NCBI RefSeq assembly: GCF_031179985.1
Contig: NZ_JAPSHJ010000005.1
Location: 62,001-126,000 of the forward strand
Source of the DNA: Arthrobacter sp.
GTDB taxonomy: Bacteria; Actinomycetota; Actinomycetes; Actinomycetales; Micrococcaceae
Length of the DNA stretch: 64,000 bases
Direction of reading: 5' to 3'
The position numbers and the translations under genes are program-made. The notes beneath the pieces were generated by a model. That model did not search any database. It was not told the DNA's origin and saw only the letters and a list, made by a program, of their open reading frames with translations. Numbering within the stretch: position 1 is the first letter of the stretch; the number at the start of each line of letters is the position of its first letter. Positions 1-10,326 of this stretch are shown here, one piece after another.

Positions 1-2163
1 GGACTCATCCGTGAGGGTGAAGGTGTTGCCGCCCAGGTGCTGGTCAAGCTCGGTGCTGACCTCAACCGTGTCCGCCAGCAGGTCATCCAACTGCTCTCGG
101 GTTACCAGGGCAAAGAGACTACCGGTGCCGGTGTTGGCCCAGGCCAGGCTGAGGGAACCCCGGCAGGCTCGGTGGTTCTGGACCAGTTCGGCCGGAACCT
201 GACGCAGGCTGCCCGCGAGAACAAGCTTGACCCCGTGATCGGGCGCGAACAGGAAATGGAACGCGTTATGCAGGTCCTTTCCCGCCGCACCAAGAACAAC
301 CCTGTGCTGATCGGTGAACCGGGCGTTGGCAAGACCGCCGTCGTCGAAGGCCTGGCTCAGGCGATTGTCCGCGGGGATGTGCCTGAGACCATCAAGGACA
401 AGCAGCTTTACACGCTGGACCTTGGCTCCCTCGTTGCCGGTTCCCGTTACCGTGGTGACTTCGAAGAGCGCCTGAAGAAGGTCCTCAAGGAAATCCGCAC
501 CCGTGGCGACATCATCCTGTTCATCGACGAGATCCACACCCTTGTAGGTGCCGGTGCCGCCGAGGGCGCGATTGACGCCGCTTCCATCCTGAAGCCAATG
601 CTGGCCCGCGGTGAGCTCCAGACCATCGGTGCCACCACGTTGGATGAATACCGCAAGCACATCGAGAAGGACGCCGCCCTTGAGCGCCGCTTCCAGCCAA
701 TCCAGGTCAAGGAGCCCTCGGTTGCACATGCAATCGAAATCCTCAAAGGCCTGCGGGACCGCTACGAAGCCCACCACAGGGTCACCATCACCGACGGCGC
801 CCTCGCGTCGGCAGCGAGCCTCGCCGAACGCTACATTTCGGACCGCTTCCTTCCGGACAAGGCGATCGACCTTATCGACGAAGCCGGTGCACGCCTCCGT
901 ATTCGCCGGATGACCGCTCCGCCGGAGCTCAAGGCCATGGACGAGCGCATTGCAGAACTCAAGATGGAAAAAGAGTCTGCCATCGACGCCCAGGACTTCG
1001 AGGGCGCCGCTTCACTGCGCGACAAGGAGCAAAAGCTCATTGCCGAGCGGGCCGAGAAGGAACGCCACTGGAAGACCGGCGGGATGGACGACATCTCCGA
1101 GGTGGATGAGGATCTCATCGCCGAGGTGCTGGCCAACTCCACCGGCATCCCGGTCTTCAAGCTGACCGAGGAAGAGTCCTCGCGCCTGCTGAAGATGGAA
1201 GACGAGCTCCACAAGCGCGTTGTCGGCCAGAACGAGGCCATCAAGGCCCTGTCCCAGGCCATCCGCCGGACCCGTGCGGGTCTGAAGGACCCGAAGCGCC
1301 CGGGCGGCTCGTTCATCTTCGCCGGCCCCACGGGCGTCGGAAAGACGGAGCTCGCCAAGGCCCTCGCTGAATTCCTCTTCGGCGAGGAGGACGCCCTCAT
1401 CACGCTGGACATGTCCGAGTACTCGGAGAAGCACACAGTGTCTCGTCTCTTCGGTGCACCTCCCGGCTACGTCGGCTACGAAGAGGGTGGGCAGCTGACT
1501 GAAAAGGTCCGCCGTCGTCCGTTCTCCGTAGTGCTGTTCGACGAAGTTGAAAAGGCCCACGCGGACCTCTTCAACTCCCTCCTGCAGATCCTGGAGGATG
1601 GCCGGTTGACCGACTCACAGGGCCGCGTGGTGGACTTCAAGAACACGGTGATCATCATGACCACCAACCTGGGTACCCGCGACATTTCCAAGAGCGTCGC
1701 AACGGGCTTCCAGTCGGGCACAGATACGCAGACGGGCTACAACCGCATGCGTGCCCGTGTTACCGAGGAGCTGAAGCAGCACTTCCGTCCCGAGTTCCTG
1801 AACCGTGTGGATGACGTTGTGGTGTTCCCGCAGCTGACCCAGGACGAGATCATCGAGATCGTGGACATGTTCGTTGGACGTCTGGAGAAGCGGCTCAAGG
1901 ACAAGGACATGGGCATCGAGCTTACGCCGGCGGCCAAGGTCCTCCTTGCAACCCGCGGTTACGATCCCGCTATGGGCGCCCGGCCGCTGCGCCGGACCAT
2001 CCAGCGCGAGATCGAGGACCAGCTTTCCGAGAAGATCCTGTTCGGCGAGATCCACGCCGGGGACATCGTGGTGGTGGATGTGGACGGCGAAGGCGACGAC
2101 GCCAAGTTCACCTTCGCCGGCAACGCCAAGCCGCGCATCCCGGAGATCGCCCCCAGCGTCTAG
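1..2163 (+). CDS. clpC: ClpC-family AAA+ unfoldase, 3' part (5' end outside window)
   Basis: Hexameric ATPase that unfolds substrates for the ClpP protease in the cytoplasm. The reading frame is already open at base 1, so the N-terminal repeat domain is only partly present. Two AAA+ modules are visible: the first has a Walker [10 protein letters not shown] (about 313-339) and a Walker B ending FIDEIH (about 520-537); the second has Walker [10 protein letters not shown] (about 1324-1350) and the AAA_2/ClpB D2-small C-terminal region. A UVR-like coiled segment (about 985-1060) between them is typical of ClpC rather than ClpA or ClpB. The C-terminus ends at a TAG followed by a strong hairpin. 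In many actinobacteria clpC lies in the same neighbourhood as mutY and disA, as it does here. Family assignment is secure. Confidence 0.97.
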   Translation, partial: GLIREGEGVAAQVLVKLGADLNRVRQQVIQLLSGYQGKETTGAGVGPGQAEGTPAGSVVLDQFGRNLTQAARENKLDPVIGREQEMERVMQVLSRRTKNNPVLIGEPGVGKTAVVEGLAQAIVRGDVPETIKDKQLYTLDLGSLVAGSRYRGDFEERLKKVLKEIRTRGDIILFIDEIHTLVGAGAAEGAIDAASILKPMLARGELQTIGATTLDEYRKHIEKDAALERRFQPIQVKEPSVAHAIEILKGLRDRYEAHHRVTITDGALASAASLAERYISDRFLPDKAIDLIDEAGARLRIRRMTAPPELKAMDERIAELKMEKESAIDAQDFEGAASLRDKEQKLIAERAEKERHWKTGGMDDISEVDEDLIAEVLANSTGIPVFKLTEEESSRLLKMEDELHKRVVGQNEAIKALSQAIRRTRAGLKDPKRPGGSFIFAGPTGVGKTELAKALAEFLFGEEDALITLDMSEYSEKHTVSRLFGAPPGYVGYEEGGQLTEKVRRRPFSVVLFDEVEKAHADLFNSLLQILEDGRLTDSQGRVVDFKNTVIIMTTNLGTRDISKSVATGFQSGTDTQTGYNRMRARVTEELKQHFRPEFLNRVDDVVVFPQLTQDEIIEIVDMFVGRLEKRLKDKDMGIELTPAAKVLLATRGYDPAMGARPLRRTIQREIEDQLSEKILFGEIHAGDIVVVDVDGEGDDAKFTFAGNAKPRIPEIAPSV

Positions 2164-2180
2164 GCGCACACCGCTCCAAC

Positions 2181-2226
2181 AACAGGCCCCGTCCTCACCG
2201 CAAGGTGACGGCGGGGCCTGTTCGTT
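2181..2226 (+). terminator. Intrinsic terminator after clpC
   Basis: Perfect 11-bp inverted repeat (AACAGGCCCCG at 2181-2191, CGGGGCCTGTT at 2212-2222) with a nested small stem in the loop, 17 bases past the clpC stop. The T-run is weak. It sits between convergent genes and may act in both directions. Confidence 0.75.
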
Positions 2227-2285
2227 GTCGAGTCGCTGCGGCGGATGCGCCCCTGCCCCTGGACTTCGTGCACTACCACGTGGGT

Positions 2286-3371
2286 TTAGGCGTGCGCCAG
2301 CGGGCCCTGCCTAAGATTCTCGTGCCAGGCCGGCCCCATCAGGTTCCGAGCGCTCAGGTCCTTTTGGAGGATCTGCCCGTACAGGCTCAAATGATCAGCC
2401 ACCATACGTTCTGCGCTGAAATTGGCCTCGACCGCCGCCCTGCACGCGGCTCGGTCCAGCTCTTCTGCCAGGAGCAACAGAGACGAAAGCTCTTCGGTAG
2501 GCGCCAGATAGCCGGTAACCCCGTGCTCCACGATCTCTGGTGCTGACCCTATGGGCGTTCCCACCACCGGCGTGCCTGTCGCCATGGCTTCAATCATCAC
2601 CAAGCCGAAGGGTTCGTGCCATTGAATGGGATTCAGCAAGGCAACTGCGTTTCCCATAAGCTCGTATTTTTCGGCATCCCCGATTTCGCCGATGTACTCT
2701 TCGTTGCTTCCCAGGATCGGCTCGATGACGTCGCGGAAGTACCTGATTTCGTCCTTTTCGCGCATCTTGGCGGCGATATGCAAGGGGATACCCGCCTCCC
2801 GGGCAATTTTGATGGCCTCCAGGACGCCCTTGTCCGGGCAGATCCTGCCTACGAAACAGGCGTAGCCACCTCTGCCCCGTCCCAGCGGGACACTGGAGTA
2901 ATCCAGCCCATGGTGGATGACGCGGGTCACGTGCACATCCGGAGCCTGGGCTGCCTGATCCTGGGAAATAGCCACAATGCTGGTGTTCTTCTCCATGGCC
3001 CGGTATATGTCCACGGCATGAGGCACAAGGGGGCCGTGGATAGTGGTGACTAAGGGAATATGCGGCGCACGGTGGAGATACAGCGGGCCTGCCATTGTGT
3101 GGTCGTGAATGAGGTCCATGCCTTGCATTGCGTCATAAGCCCTTGCCACATGGCTCAGTTCAGACAGCGTGGCTCCCATATCGCCTGGCTCGGATTCAGT
3201 CATTCCCGGGGCGAGGGGAACAGGACATTCACTATCCGAGGGTGCAGCCAGCAATACCTCATGCCCCGCAGCCGTCAGGCCGCGGGCGAGGTAGTCCACA
3301 ACCCGTTCGATCCCGCCGTATGTTCGTGGTGGCACTGGAATCCACGGGTTTCCGATTAGTCCTATGCGCAT
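2286..3371 (-). CDS. GT4-type glycosyltransferase
   Basis: Predicted cytoplasmic GT-B glycosyltransferase of about 361 aa. It opens with MRIGLIGNPW followed by a PPRTYGGIERVV segment, the usual N-terminal acceptor-side signature of GT4 enzymes. The C-terminal half has the GRICPDKG motif and the HEPFGLVMIEAMATGTPV segment that holds the EX7E nucleotide-sugar binding motif. The ATG at 3371 is preferred over an upstream in-frame ATG at 3425, because a GGAGAGG ribosome site precedes it and homology begins there. Its sugar donor and acceptor cannot be told from sequence. It stands alone, convergent with clpC. Confidence 0.88.
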   Translation of the reverse strand: MRIGLIGNPWIPVPPRTYGGIERVVDYLARGLTAAGHEVLLAAPSDSECPVPLAPGMTESEPGDMGATLSELSHVARAYDAMQGMDLIHDHTMAGPLYLHRAPHIPLVTTIHGPLVPHAVDIYRAMEKNTSIVAISQDQAAQAPDVHVTRVIHHGLDYSSVPLGRGRGGYACFVGRICPDKGVLEAIKIAREAGIPLHIAAKMREKDEIRYFRDVIEPILGSNEEYIGEIGDAEKYELMGNAVALLNPIQWHEPFGLVMIEAMATGTPVVGTPIGSAPEIVEHGVTGYLAPTEELSSLLLLAEELDRAACRAAVEANFSAERMVADHLSLYGQILQKDLSARNLMGPAWHENLRQGPLAHA

Positions 3372-3610
3372 GCCGACCTCTCCGGTCCGCCGCTTAGCGG
3401 ACCCGCTTATGAGACCAGTCTGCAAACTTCATTTTCCGCGCCCCAGCCCGCGGCACTGCTTCTCAAGCGCCACAAAAAGCTAAGTTGGCTGCCTAGATCA
3501 AACCATAGGATCCCGTGCCCATCCCGGCAAGGGGTTTTTGGTCCTTCGTGCCATCCGTCCTGCAGAGGGGCGTCACAAGGGCATGAGTTGGCCGCCGTAA
3601 GATTAGGGCT

Positions 3611-4120
3611 GTGACCGAGTCCTTCCGCATCCGCCCTGCCCGCACCAGCGATGTCGCTGCCATCAAACAGCTTGTGGCGCCTCTGGCGGATCAGCGGATC
3701 CTCATGGCAAAGGAGACCGTGGCTTACTACGAGAGCCTCCAGGAGTTCCGGATCGCCGAGTCAGACGGAGGCCAGGTGATTGGCTGCGGTGCCTTGCACG
3801 TGATGTGGGAGGATCTGGCGGAAGTGCGCACTCTTGCGGCCTCCGACGCCTGGCGTGGCAGGGGAGTGGGCCACGTTCTGGTGGAGACCCTGCTGGAGGA
3901 TGCGAAGGCACTGGGTGTCTCCAGGGTTTTTTGCCTCACGTTCGAAGTGGATTTCTTCAAACGCCATGGTTTCGAGGTCATGCCCGACCAGACGGCTGTC
4001 GATCCCGTCGTTTATTCCGAACTCCTGCGCTCGCATGACGAAGGTGTCGCAGAATTCCTGGACCTTGCCCGGGTTAAGCCCAATACCCTCGGCAACACCC
4101 GGATGATCAAGGTTCTCTAG
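3611..4120 (+). CDS. Amino-acid N-acetyltransferase (ArgA-type GNAT)
   Basis: A 169-aa single GNAT domain starting at GTG. The acetyl-CoA pyrophosphate loop reads [13 protein letters not shown] (about residues 80-92), and the C-terminal segment [11 protein letters not shown] is the usual GNAT beta6-beta7 region. Length and sequence layout resemble the short mycobacterial ArgA (L-glutamate N-acetyltransferase), which makes N-acetylglutamate for arginine synthesis. No other arg gene is nearby, so the substrate is inferred from family resemblance. It stands alone between divergent and unrelated genes. Confidence 0.75.
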   Translation: MTESFRIRPARTSDVAAIKQLVAPLADQRILMAKETVAYYESLQEFRIAESDGGQVIGCGALHVMWEDLAEVRTLAASDAWRGRGVGHVLVETLLEDAKALGVSRVFCLTFEVDFFKRHGFEVMPDQTAVDPVVYSELLRSHDEGVAEFLDLARVKPNTLGNTRMIKVL

Positions 4121-4202
4121 CCACGGCGCAAGTGCTACCGCGGGACCGCTCCCCGGTAGTAGGGTCAGAGCGAACCGGCAGATCCATCTAAGGAGCACAG
4201 CC

Positions 4203-5203
<1,001 letters not shown>

Positions 5204-5204
<1 letters not shown>

Positions 5205-5833
5205 TGGCCCTGGACGTCACGTGGGCTGTGAAATGGCTGACCATGTGCGCACAGGCGATGGCCGAGCACCGGCTCGAGCTGATCGAACTGGACCGCGCCA
5301 TCGGCGATTCCGATCACGGCGAGAACATGGACAGGGGGTTCCAGGCCGTTCTGGACAAGCTGGCTGAATCCCAGCCGGAGACGCCCGGCGCCGCCCTGAA
5401 ACTGACTGCGATGTCCCTGATGTCAAAAGTGGGTGGGGCAGCGGGGCCCCTTTACGGGACCGCGTTCCTTCGCGCCGCAACAACTTTGGGGGACGCTCCT
5501 GACATCAGCCCTGCGGCTCTCGCGCAGGCGCTGGAAGCGGCACGGGACGGCGTAGTGGCACGCGGGAAGGCAGAGCCCGGAGACAAGACCATGGTGGACG
5601 CCTGGACACCCGCCGTCGAGGCAGCGGGGGCAGCCTCGGCCGCTGGCGCCAACGTTCTCGCTGTTCTGGTGGCCGCAGCCGAGGCTGCGGAGGAAGGTGC
5701 TGCGGCAACAGATCCGCTGATTGCGAGGAAGGGCCGGGCCAGCTATCTGGGAGAACGCAGCATCGGCCACCGCGATCCGGGAGCCGTTTCCACTGCCCTG
5801 ATTCTTCGTGCGGCGGCAGGGGCCGCGGCGTGA
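5204..5833 (+). CDS. dhaL: Dihydroxyacetone kinase subunit DhaL
   Basis: ADP-carrying subunit that passes phosphate from DhaM to the sugar on DhaK. About 209 aa, with the Mg-ADP binding motif GDSDHGENM near the N-terminus and the MSKVGGAAGPLYGTAF segment typical of DhaL. The ATG at 5204 has GGGGG just upstream and overlaps the dhaK stop; an in-frame GTG at 5192 is possible but less likely. The C-terminal GRASYLGERS and HRDPGA motifs are intact. Its GTGA overlap with dhaM indicates a single transcript. Confidence 0.95.
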
Positions 5834-6534
5834 CTGTCCGGCTGGTCGTGGTGTCCCATAGCGAAAAAATTGCCGACGGCGCGGTGGAGCTTGCCGCTCA
5901 AATGGCTCCCGACGTCGTTATTCTCCCCGCCGGGGGAACTGATGACGGCCGGATCGGAACGAGCATGGAAAAGGTGATGGCGGCACTCGCCGAAGCCGCA
6001 GACGGCGACGGCATTGTGATCCTCACGGACCTGGGCTCGGCCGTGATGACTGCTGAGGCGGCCATCGAGTTTTCCGGTGACCCCGATTCAGTGGTGCTTG
6101 CCGATGCGCCGCTGATCGAGGGGCTCATCGCCGCCGCTGTGGCTGCCCAGACAGGTGCCGATCTGCGGACGGTGCAGAAGGCTGCGGAAGCTGTCCGGGG
6201 TGCTCTCGGGCAGGGACGGGACGAGCCTGTAAGCGTCAATGAAGAGTCCCGCACCCAGCACGCGGCGGACTGGCAACCGGAGGTCAGTGAGAGTTTTGAG
6301 CTCGTCAACGAAGCGGGGCTGCACGCAAGGCCCGCTGCCAAGATCGCCGGCGGTCTCGCCGGGATGGATGCCGACGTCACCATCAACGGCGTCGACGGCG
6401 CTTCCATGACCGGCCTGATGACCCTCGCGGCGGGCAAAGGTTCGGTGCTTCGCGTCGAGGCCAATGGTCCGGATGCGGCTAAAGCTGTGCGCTATATACA
6501 GGGGCTGGTGCAGTCCGGGTTCGGCGAATCCTGA
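5830..6534 (+). CDS. dhaM: PTS-dependent dihydroxyacetone kinase phosphotransferase DhaM
   Basis: Phosphoryl donor to DhaL. The 234-aa protein has an EIIA-mannose-type domain (about residues 1-130) with the phospho-histidine in VVVSHSEKIA (H10) and an HPr-like domain (about 150-234) with NEAGLHARPA (H165). The third, EI-like domain of the E. coli protein is absent, so it must receive phosphate from the general PTS enzyme EI encoded elsewhere. GTG start overlapping the dhaL stop by 4 bases. The presence of dhaM shows that the kinase is PEP-dependent, not ATP-dependent. Confidence 0.95.
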   Translation: MTVRLVVVSHSEKIADGAVELAAQMAPDVVILPAGGTDDGRIGTSMEKVMAALAEAADGDGIVILTDLGSAVMTAEAAIEFSGDPDSVVLADAPLIEGLIAAAVAAQTGADLRTVQKAAEAVRGALGQGRDEPVSVNEESRTQHAADWQPEVSESFELVNEAGLHARPAAKIAGGLAGMDADVTINGVDGASMTGLMTLAAGKGSVLRVEANGPDAAKAVRYIQGLVQSGFGES

Positions 6535-6692
6535 ATACTTGCACTCTTGAGGAGAATTTGCGGAACTCCTGCCATAAGCCGACCCGGTTCTTGAGTGTCC
6601 CGGCGCAGTCTGGGGATATGAGCCTTTGGGGCCCGGCGAGGGGGCCGGCCCCAAAGGCCGCCAAAGGACCAGAGCAGCGGGGGGCCGACGCC

Positions 6693-7163
6693 ATGACCAC
6701 TACATCGGAAGAAGAAATCAAAGCCGTGCACGGTGTTCTCACCGACCCGCGGCCGCTGGATTTTCAAGCCCTTGGTCTCGCAGGGTGCATTGACAGACTG
6801 GCAACTCCACTGCGGGGGCAGGGAACCAGGCTGCACTGGGAAACACCTCACCACGGAGTTGAGATCGATGCCCGTTCTGCGTCGCTGCTCTACCGGGCCG
6901 CCCAGGAAACTCTGAGCAACACTTACAAATATGCCCACGCAACGGATGTCACCATCCGGCTTGACGCTGTGTACCACGGTATCCGGCTGGTCATCTCAGA
7001 TAACGGGACCGGCTTCGACTGCAAAAAGGCGGTCCGGGGCAGGCTGCACGGATTCGGGCTGCGCCTGATGTGCGCCGCAGTGACGGGGGCAGGCGGCAGC
7101 AGCGTAGTGGACTCCAATCCGGGTGCCGGCACCAAGGTCACCATCACGCTCCCGCTGGACTGA
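6693..7163 (+). CDS. Truncated NarL/LiaS-type histidine kinase: ATPase domain only
   Basis: About 156 aa from the ATG at 6693; in-frame starts at 6618 and 6558 exist, but the added residues look non-coding. The protein has a HATPase_c domain with an N box (ETLSNTYKYA), a G1 box (DNGTGFD) and a G2 box (GFGLRLM), plus a short linker (RPLDFQALGLAG) like the end of a NarL-type DHp domain. The phospho-accepting histidine helix, sensor and membrane segments are missing, and no response regulator is adjacent. It could be a decayed kinase or an anti-sigma-like stand-alone ATPase. It follows dhaM but is separated from it by about 158 bases. Confidence 0.65.
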   Translation: MTTTSEEEIKAVHGVLTDPRPLDFQALGLAGCIDRLATPLRGQGTRLHWETPHHGVEIDARSASLLYRAAQETLSNTYKYAHATDVTIRLDAVYHGIRLVISDNGTGFDCKKAVRGRLHGFGLRLMCAAVTGAGGSSVVDSNPGAGTKVTITLPLD

Positions 7164-7211
7164 TCTCAAGGGCTGCGTTCCCGGACTGGCTCCCCCTGGA
7201 CTGAGTGGCTG

Positions 7212-7742
7212 TCAGCCGGCAGGTATGTCCGGCTCGATGCTCTGGTTCAGGCCCGACTGGCGCAGGCCATCGGCGTCGAGAATGAGGGAAGCACCGAGGA
7301 ACTTTCCGCACTGCTGGCCAAAGGGATAGTCACTAGTCGGGGTGAACGTCAGAGAGCGCTGGGGCAACGGAGCACCATTGGGGGATGTTCCGGTCAGGGA
7401 AGCGTCAATCGGGGACTCCGTCAGAACGTCCAGCATGAGCATTCCCACCAGGGTGCCGTCAGGCACTGAAGTGGCCGAGCAGGAATCGTCCGGCCCATCG
7501 CCCGTGCAGCCCTGATCAACGGAGACAGTTCCCGGCATGAGTTCGAGGTCCGCTTCCTTGCAGACGCCGTCCTGGCAAGCTTTGAGATGGACGCTTTTCA
7601 CTGAGGGCACATAGCTGCGCTCTACCCTAAGGGAGACAGCCGACGCCTGAGCGATCGCCGGGCACGGCTGCTCATAAAAGTGGCAGCCCGAGGTCAGAAC
7701 TGCCGTCGCCCCGAGAGCAAGGAACCCGTACAGGATGCGCAT
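7212..7742 (-). CDS. Putative lipoprotein, unknown function
   Basis: 176-aa protein with a lipoprotein signal peptide: short N-region MRILY, hydrophobic core and lipobox LTSGC (C20). The mature part has several further cysteines (CQDGVC, GCTGD, DSC, QQC) that could form disulfides outside the cell. No catalytic motif is recognised. It is transcribed leftward, as is mutY, with about 105 bases between them, so an operon is possible but not evident. Confidence 0.7.
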   Translation of the reverse strand: MRILYGFLALGATAVLTSGCHFYEQPCPAIAQASAVSLRVERSYVPSVKSVHLKACQDGVCKEADLELMPGTVSVDQGCTGDGPDDSCSATSVPDGTLVGMLMLDVLTESPIDASLTGTSPNGAPLPQRSLTFTPTSDYPFGQQCGKFLGASLILDADGLRQSGLNQSIEPDIPAG

Positions 7743-7847
7743 ACTTCAGGGTAAATCTGCGGATGCAGGGAGCATACGGAAGCGGACGAAGTGGGACCTA
7801 CATCGTTACCTTCCGAATGCCTCAGCCTTCCGACTCAGCCCGCTCAC

Positions 7848-8837
7848 TCAGCCCGGGAGCTGGAAGCCGGCCGGGTGGAGCTCAGCGAGACCGTCATTGA
7901 GAAGCCCCGCCAGTGCACGCTCCAACTGCTCAGGTGCACAGTTGAGGCGATGAAGGGCAGCAAGCGGGACTCCTATTCCATCCGGTTCGAACCCCAGATC
8001 GGCAGGAGCCTGCGAAAAGAATTCGGGGGCCACTGGAGCATCCGCGGCCCGGAGGACGGCCATGACTGCGCCCCGGACCTGCCGGTCTGTCCCGTGCCAG
8101 GACTGGCCCTTGGGGATGTACGACGGCGGCGGCTCACCTGCCGCCAGCCACTCACAGGATTCGCGGACGGGACAATCACTGCACCTGGGTGAACGGGCTG
8201 TGCAGACGAGGGCGCCCAGTTCCATTACCGAGGCGTTCCAGCGGACGGATGCGTCGTCGTCGGTTGGAAGCAGCTGTTCGGCAAGCCTCATCTCCGCGGC
8301 GGTCAAAGCGGGCGATGGCAAGGCTGCACCGGAAACGAGCCGGGCGTGAACGCGGCGGATATTGGTATCCACCACGGTCTCCCGCTTCCCGAAGGCAAAC
8401 GCCGCCACCGCAGCGGCTGTATAGCTGCCCACCCCCGGAAGTTCGAGGAGCTCAGCGTACGTCCGAGGCACGCTTCCCCCATGATTGTGGGTTATGTCGA
8501 CGGCGGCCGCGTGGAGCCTGAGTGCCCGCCGGGGGTAACCAAGGCGTCCCCAGTGCCTGACCGCTTCACCGGCAGCATCTCTTGCCAGGTCCGCCGGCGA
8601 GGGCCAACGGTCGAGCCATTCTTTCCAGACTGGCAAAACCCGGACCACCGGAGTCTGCTGCAGCATGATCTCGCTGACCAGGACACCCCAGGGACTGCAG
8701 GCGGGATCTCGCCACGGGAGTGTGCGCGCTGTCTCCTCGAACCAGTCGTCCAGCGCCCTGTGGAGCTTTTTGAGGGCCGGGCCAGGAGGAATGAGCGGCG
8801 GAATGGCGGAGGGATCTGTTGGAGCTTTGATTCCCAT
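7848..8837 (-). CDS. mutY: A/G-specific adenine glycosylase MutY
   Basis: Removes adenine mispaired with 8-oxoguanine or G. The 329-aa protein has the catalytic glutamate in SEIMLQQTP (E56), the helix-hairpin-helix LPGVGSYTAAAV, the catalytic aspartate in VVDTNIRRV (D157), and a C-x6-C-x2-C-x5-C [4Fe-4S] cluster (CTARSPRCSDCPVRESC). The C-terminal NUDIX-like recognition domain is short, as in many actinobacterial MutY proteins. Its position near disA and clpC follows the usual actinobacterial order. Confidence 0.95.
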   Translation of the reverse strand: MGIKAPTDPSAIPPLIPPGPALKKLHRALDDWFEETARTLPWRDPACSPWGVLVSEIMLQQTPVVRVLPVWKEWLDRWPSPADLARDAAGEAVRHWGRLGYPRRALRLHAAAVDITHNHGGSVPRTYAELLELPGVGSYTAAAVAAFAFGKRETVVDTNIRRVHARLVSGAALPSPALTAAEMRLAEQLLPTDDDASVRWNASVMELGALVCTARSPRCSDCPVRESCEWLAAGEPPPSYIPKGQSWHGTDRQVRGAVMAVLRAADAPVAPEFFSQAPADLGFEPDGIGVPLAALHRLNCAPEQLERALAGLLNDGLAELHPAGFQLPG

Positions 8838-8929
8838 ACTTTAGTGGATGGCGGCCCGGTGCCGGAAAGGGACGGGCGGGCGGCGTGGTGGGTCCTCATC
8901 CGTGCCGTTGGTTCTCTAGCCTAGAAGAT

Positions 8930-9688
8930 ATGGTCAGGCAAGGCAGCACAGGAAACAACGGTTCAAGGCAGGCGACGTCCTCCGGCAGGAAACCCACGAG
9001 CAGTTCAAACGGCGCTTCCAGGGGAAGGTCGGCGGGACCGTCTCGCGGCAGGTCCGGGGGCAAGTCTGTCAGTGCCGTGTACCGCCGTCGCCGTCTGTTC
9101 GTTGGGGTCACTTTGCTTATGGTGCTGGCCATGGGCTTCGGAGGTTTTGCAGCAGTGTCAGGGATGCTGAACGGAGACCAGGAGCATGTTTCTTCCACGG
9201 ATGGCGGCAACGCTGATGGCGGATCAGATGCCTCTCCGCAGCCAACCGCCGGTCGGGACAATTCCGCCGCAGCGCCCGGCTCCCCGCCTGCGACTCCGAG
9301 TTGCGACGAGAGCCTGGTGACAGTTACGGCCTCAACTGACAAGCCCGTGTATGGCGATGGCGAAAACCCGTTGCTGAGCCTGAAAGTCACCAATGGCGGT
9401 GAGCTGCCCTGCGACGTCAACATCGGAACTTCGCAGATGGAGTTCCTGGTGACCAGTGGTTCGGACCGGATCTTCTCCTCCCTTGACTGCCAGGCCAACA
9501 GCGAGGACCTGATAAAGACCATCGCTCCCGGGAAGAGCGAAACCGCCAACTTCCCCTGGCCACGTAACCGCAGTGTGCCGGGCTGTTCGGCTGTCTCGGC
9601 TAAGCCCGGTGCCGGTGGCGCCTACTACGTCTTCACCGCCAAGCTCGGGGCCAGGACCAGCCCCAAGGCAGTTTTCCAGCTGGGCTAG
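8930..9688 (+). CDS. Membrane-anchored extracytoplasmic protein, unknown function
   Basis: About 252 aa from ATG 8930; an in-frame start at 8885 overlaps the divergent promoter region and is less likely. The N-terminus is low-complexity and rich in Ser, Gly and Arg (about 50 residues), followed by an Arg cluster and one membrane helix (LFVGVTLLMVLAMGFGGFAA). After a Pro/Ser/Asp-rich linker comes a beta-rich domain of about 130 aa with three or four cysteines, beginning CDESLVTVTASTDKPVYGDG. The fold resembles small Ig-like domains but no family is named. The topology puts the C-terminal domain outside the cell. Confidence 0.7.
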   Translation: MVRQGSTGNNGSRQATSSGRKPTSSSNGASRGRSAGPSRGRSGGKSVSAVYRRRRLFVGVTLLMVLAMGFGGFAAVSGMLNGDQEHVSSTDGGNADGGSDASPQPTAGRDNSAAAPGSPPATPSCDESLVTVTASTDKPVYGDGENPLLSLKVTNGGELPCDVNIGTSQMEFLVTSGSDRIFSSLDCQANSEDLIKTIAPGKSETANFPWPRNRSVPGCSAVSAKPGAGGAYYVFTAKLGARTSPKAVFQLG

Positions 9689-9710
9689 GTGTACTGCCCA
9701 GCTCGGGCCG

Positions 9711-10256
9711 CTAATCTTGGTCGCCGGGAGGCGTTGGGGCCAAGGAATACTCGGAGCCTGACGCTGTCCGGACGAGCCAGCCGCCGTCGACGAGGTATCG
9801 CCGCAGCAGGACGTAGTCGTCCGCGATTTCCTTCAACCGCTCGTTGATTGCCTTTTCGCTCAGGACTTCCCCGCCGCTGATGACCTTTGAGCAGGCCCAG
9901 GCAAGCACTTCATCCCGATGCCTCGCTCTGGTGGGAAACGTTTCTATCCTGCCCTTGGCGAGAAAGCGCTCCACTCCGGTAGCGCCGCCGGGTTCTCTAG
10001 CCGAATCGAGAATGTCCTTCAAAAAGGAAGAGTTGAAGGCTTCGTTCTCGCTCCGAAACAGGCCTGATTTCACAAGGCGGTCCCGTGCTTTCCTTCGCTG
10101 TCCCTCGGTAAGGGAACGGCCTGATCGGGCCGCTTCTTCGACAATGAGTTCCGCGGCGGCCAGCCGCAGGTTGTCATTGGCGAGGACGGACAGCACGCCT
10201 TTCCACTGTTGAGGGTCGTTCAAAATTCTCCTCTTTCGCCACTTTCTTTTCTCCAT
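9711..10256 (-). CDS. DUF2087-domain protein
   Basis: 181-aa cytoplasmic protein. Its C-terminal half (about residues 95-175) matches the DUF2087 pattern: GRIETFPTRARHRDEVLAWA, a helical EKAINERLKEIADDYVLLRR stretch and a final VDGGWLVR wing, suggesting a winged-helix-like fold. The N-terminal half is helical and charged. DUF2087 proteins are often annotated as transcriptional regulators, but no target is indicated here. It ends 22 bases from the convergent gene at 9688. Confidence 0.75.
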   Translation of the reverse strand: MEKRKWRKRRILNDPQQWKGVLSVLANDNLRLAAAELIVEEAARSGRSLTEGQRRKARDRLVKSGLFRSENEAFNSSFLKDILDSAREPGGATGVERFLAKGRIETFPTRARHRDEVLAWACSKVISGGEVLSEKAINERLKEIADDYVLLRRYLVDGGWLVRTASGSEYSLAPTPPGDQD

Positions 10257-10326
10257 TCTGGACCCCCGAACGGAGAGGTGGGGACGGGCCAGTTATCTCA
10301 CCGATAAGGGGCGGCATTGCCAGCTG

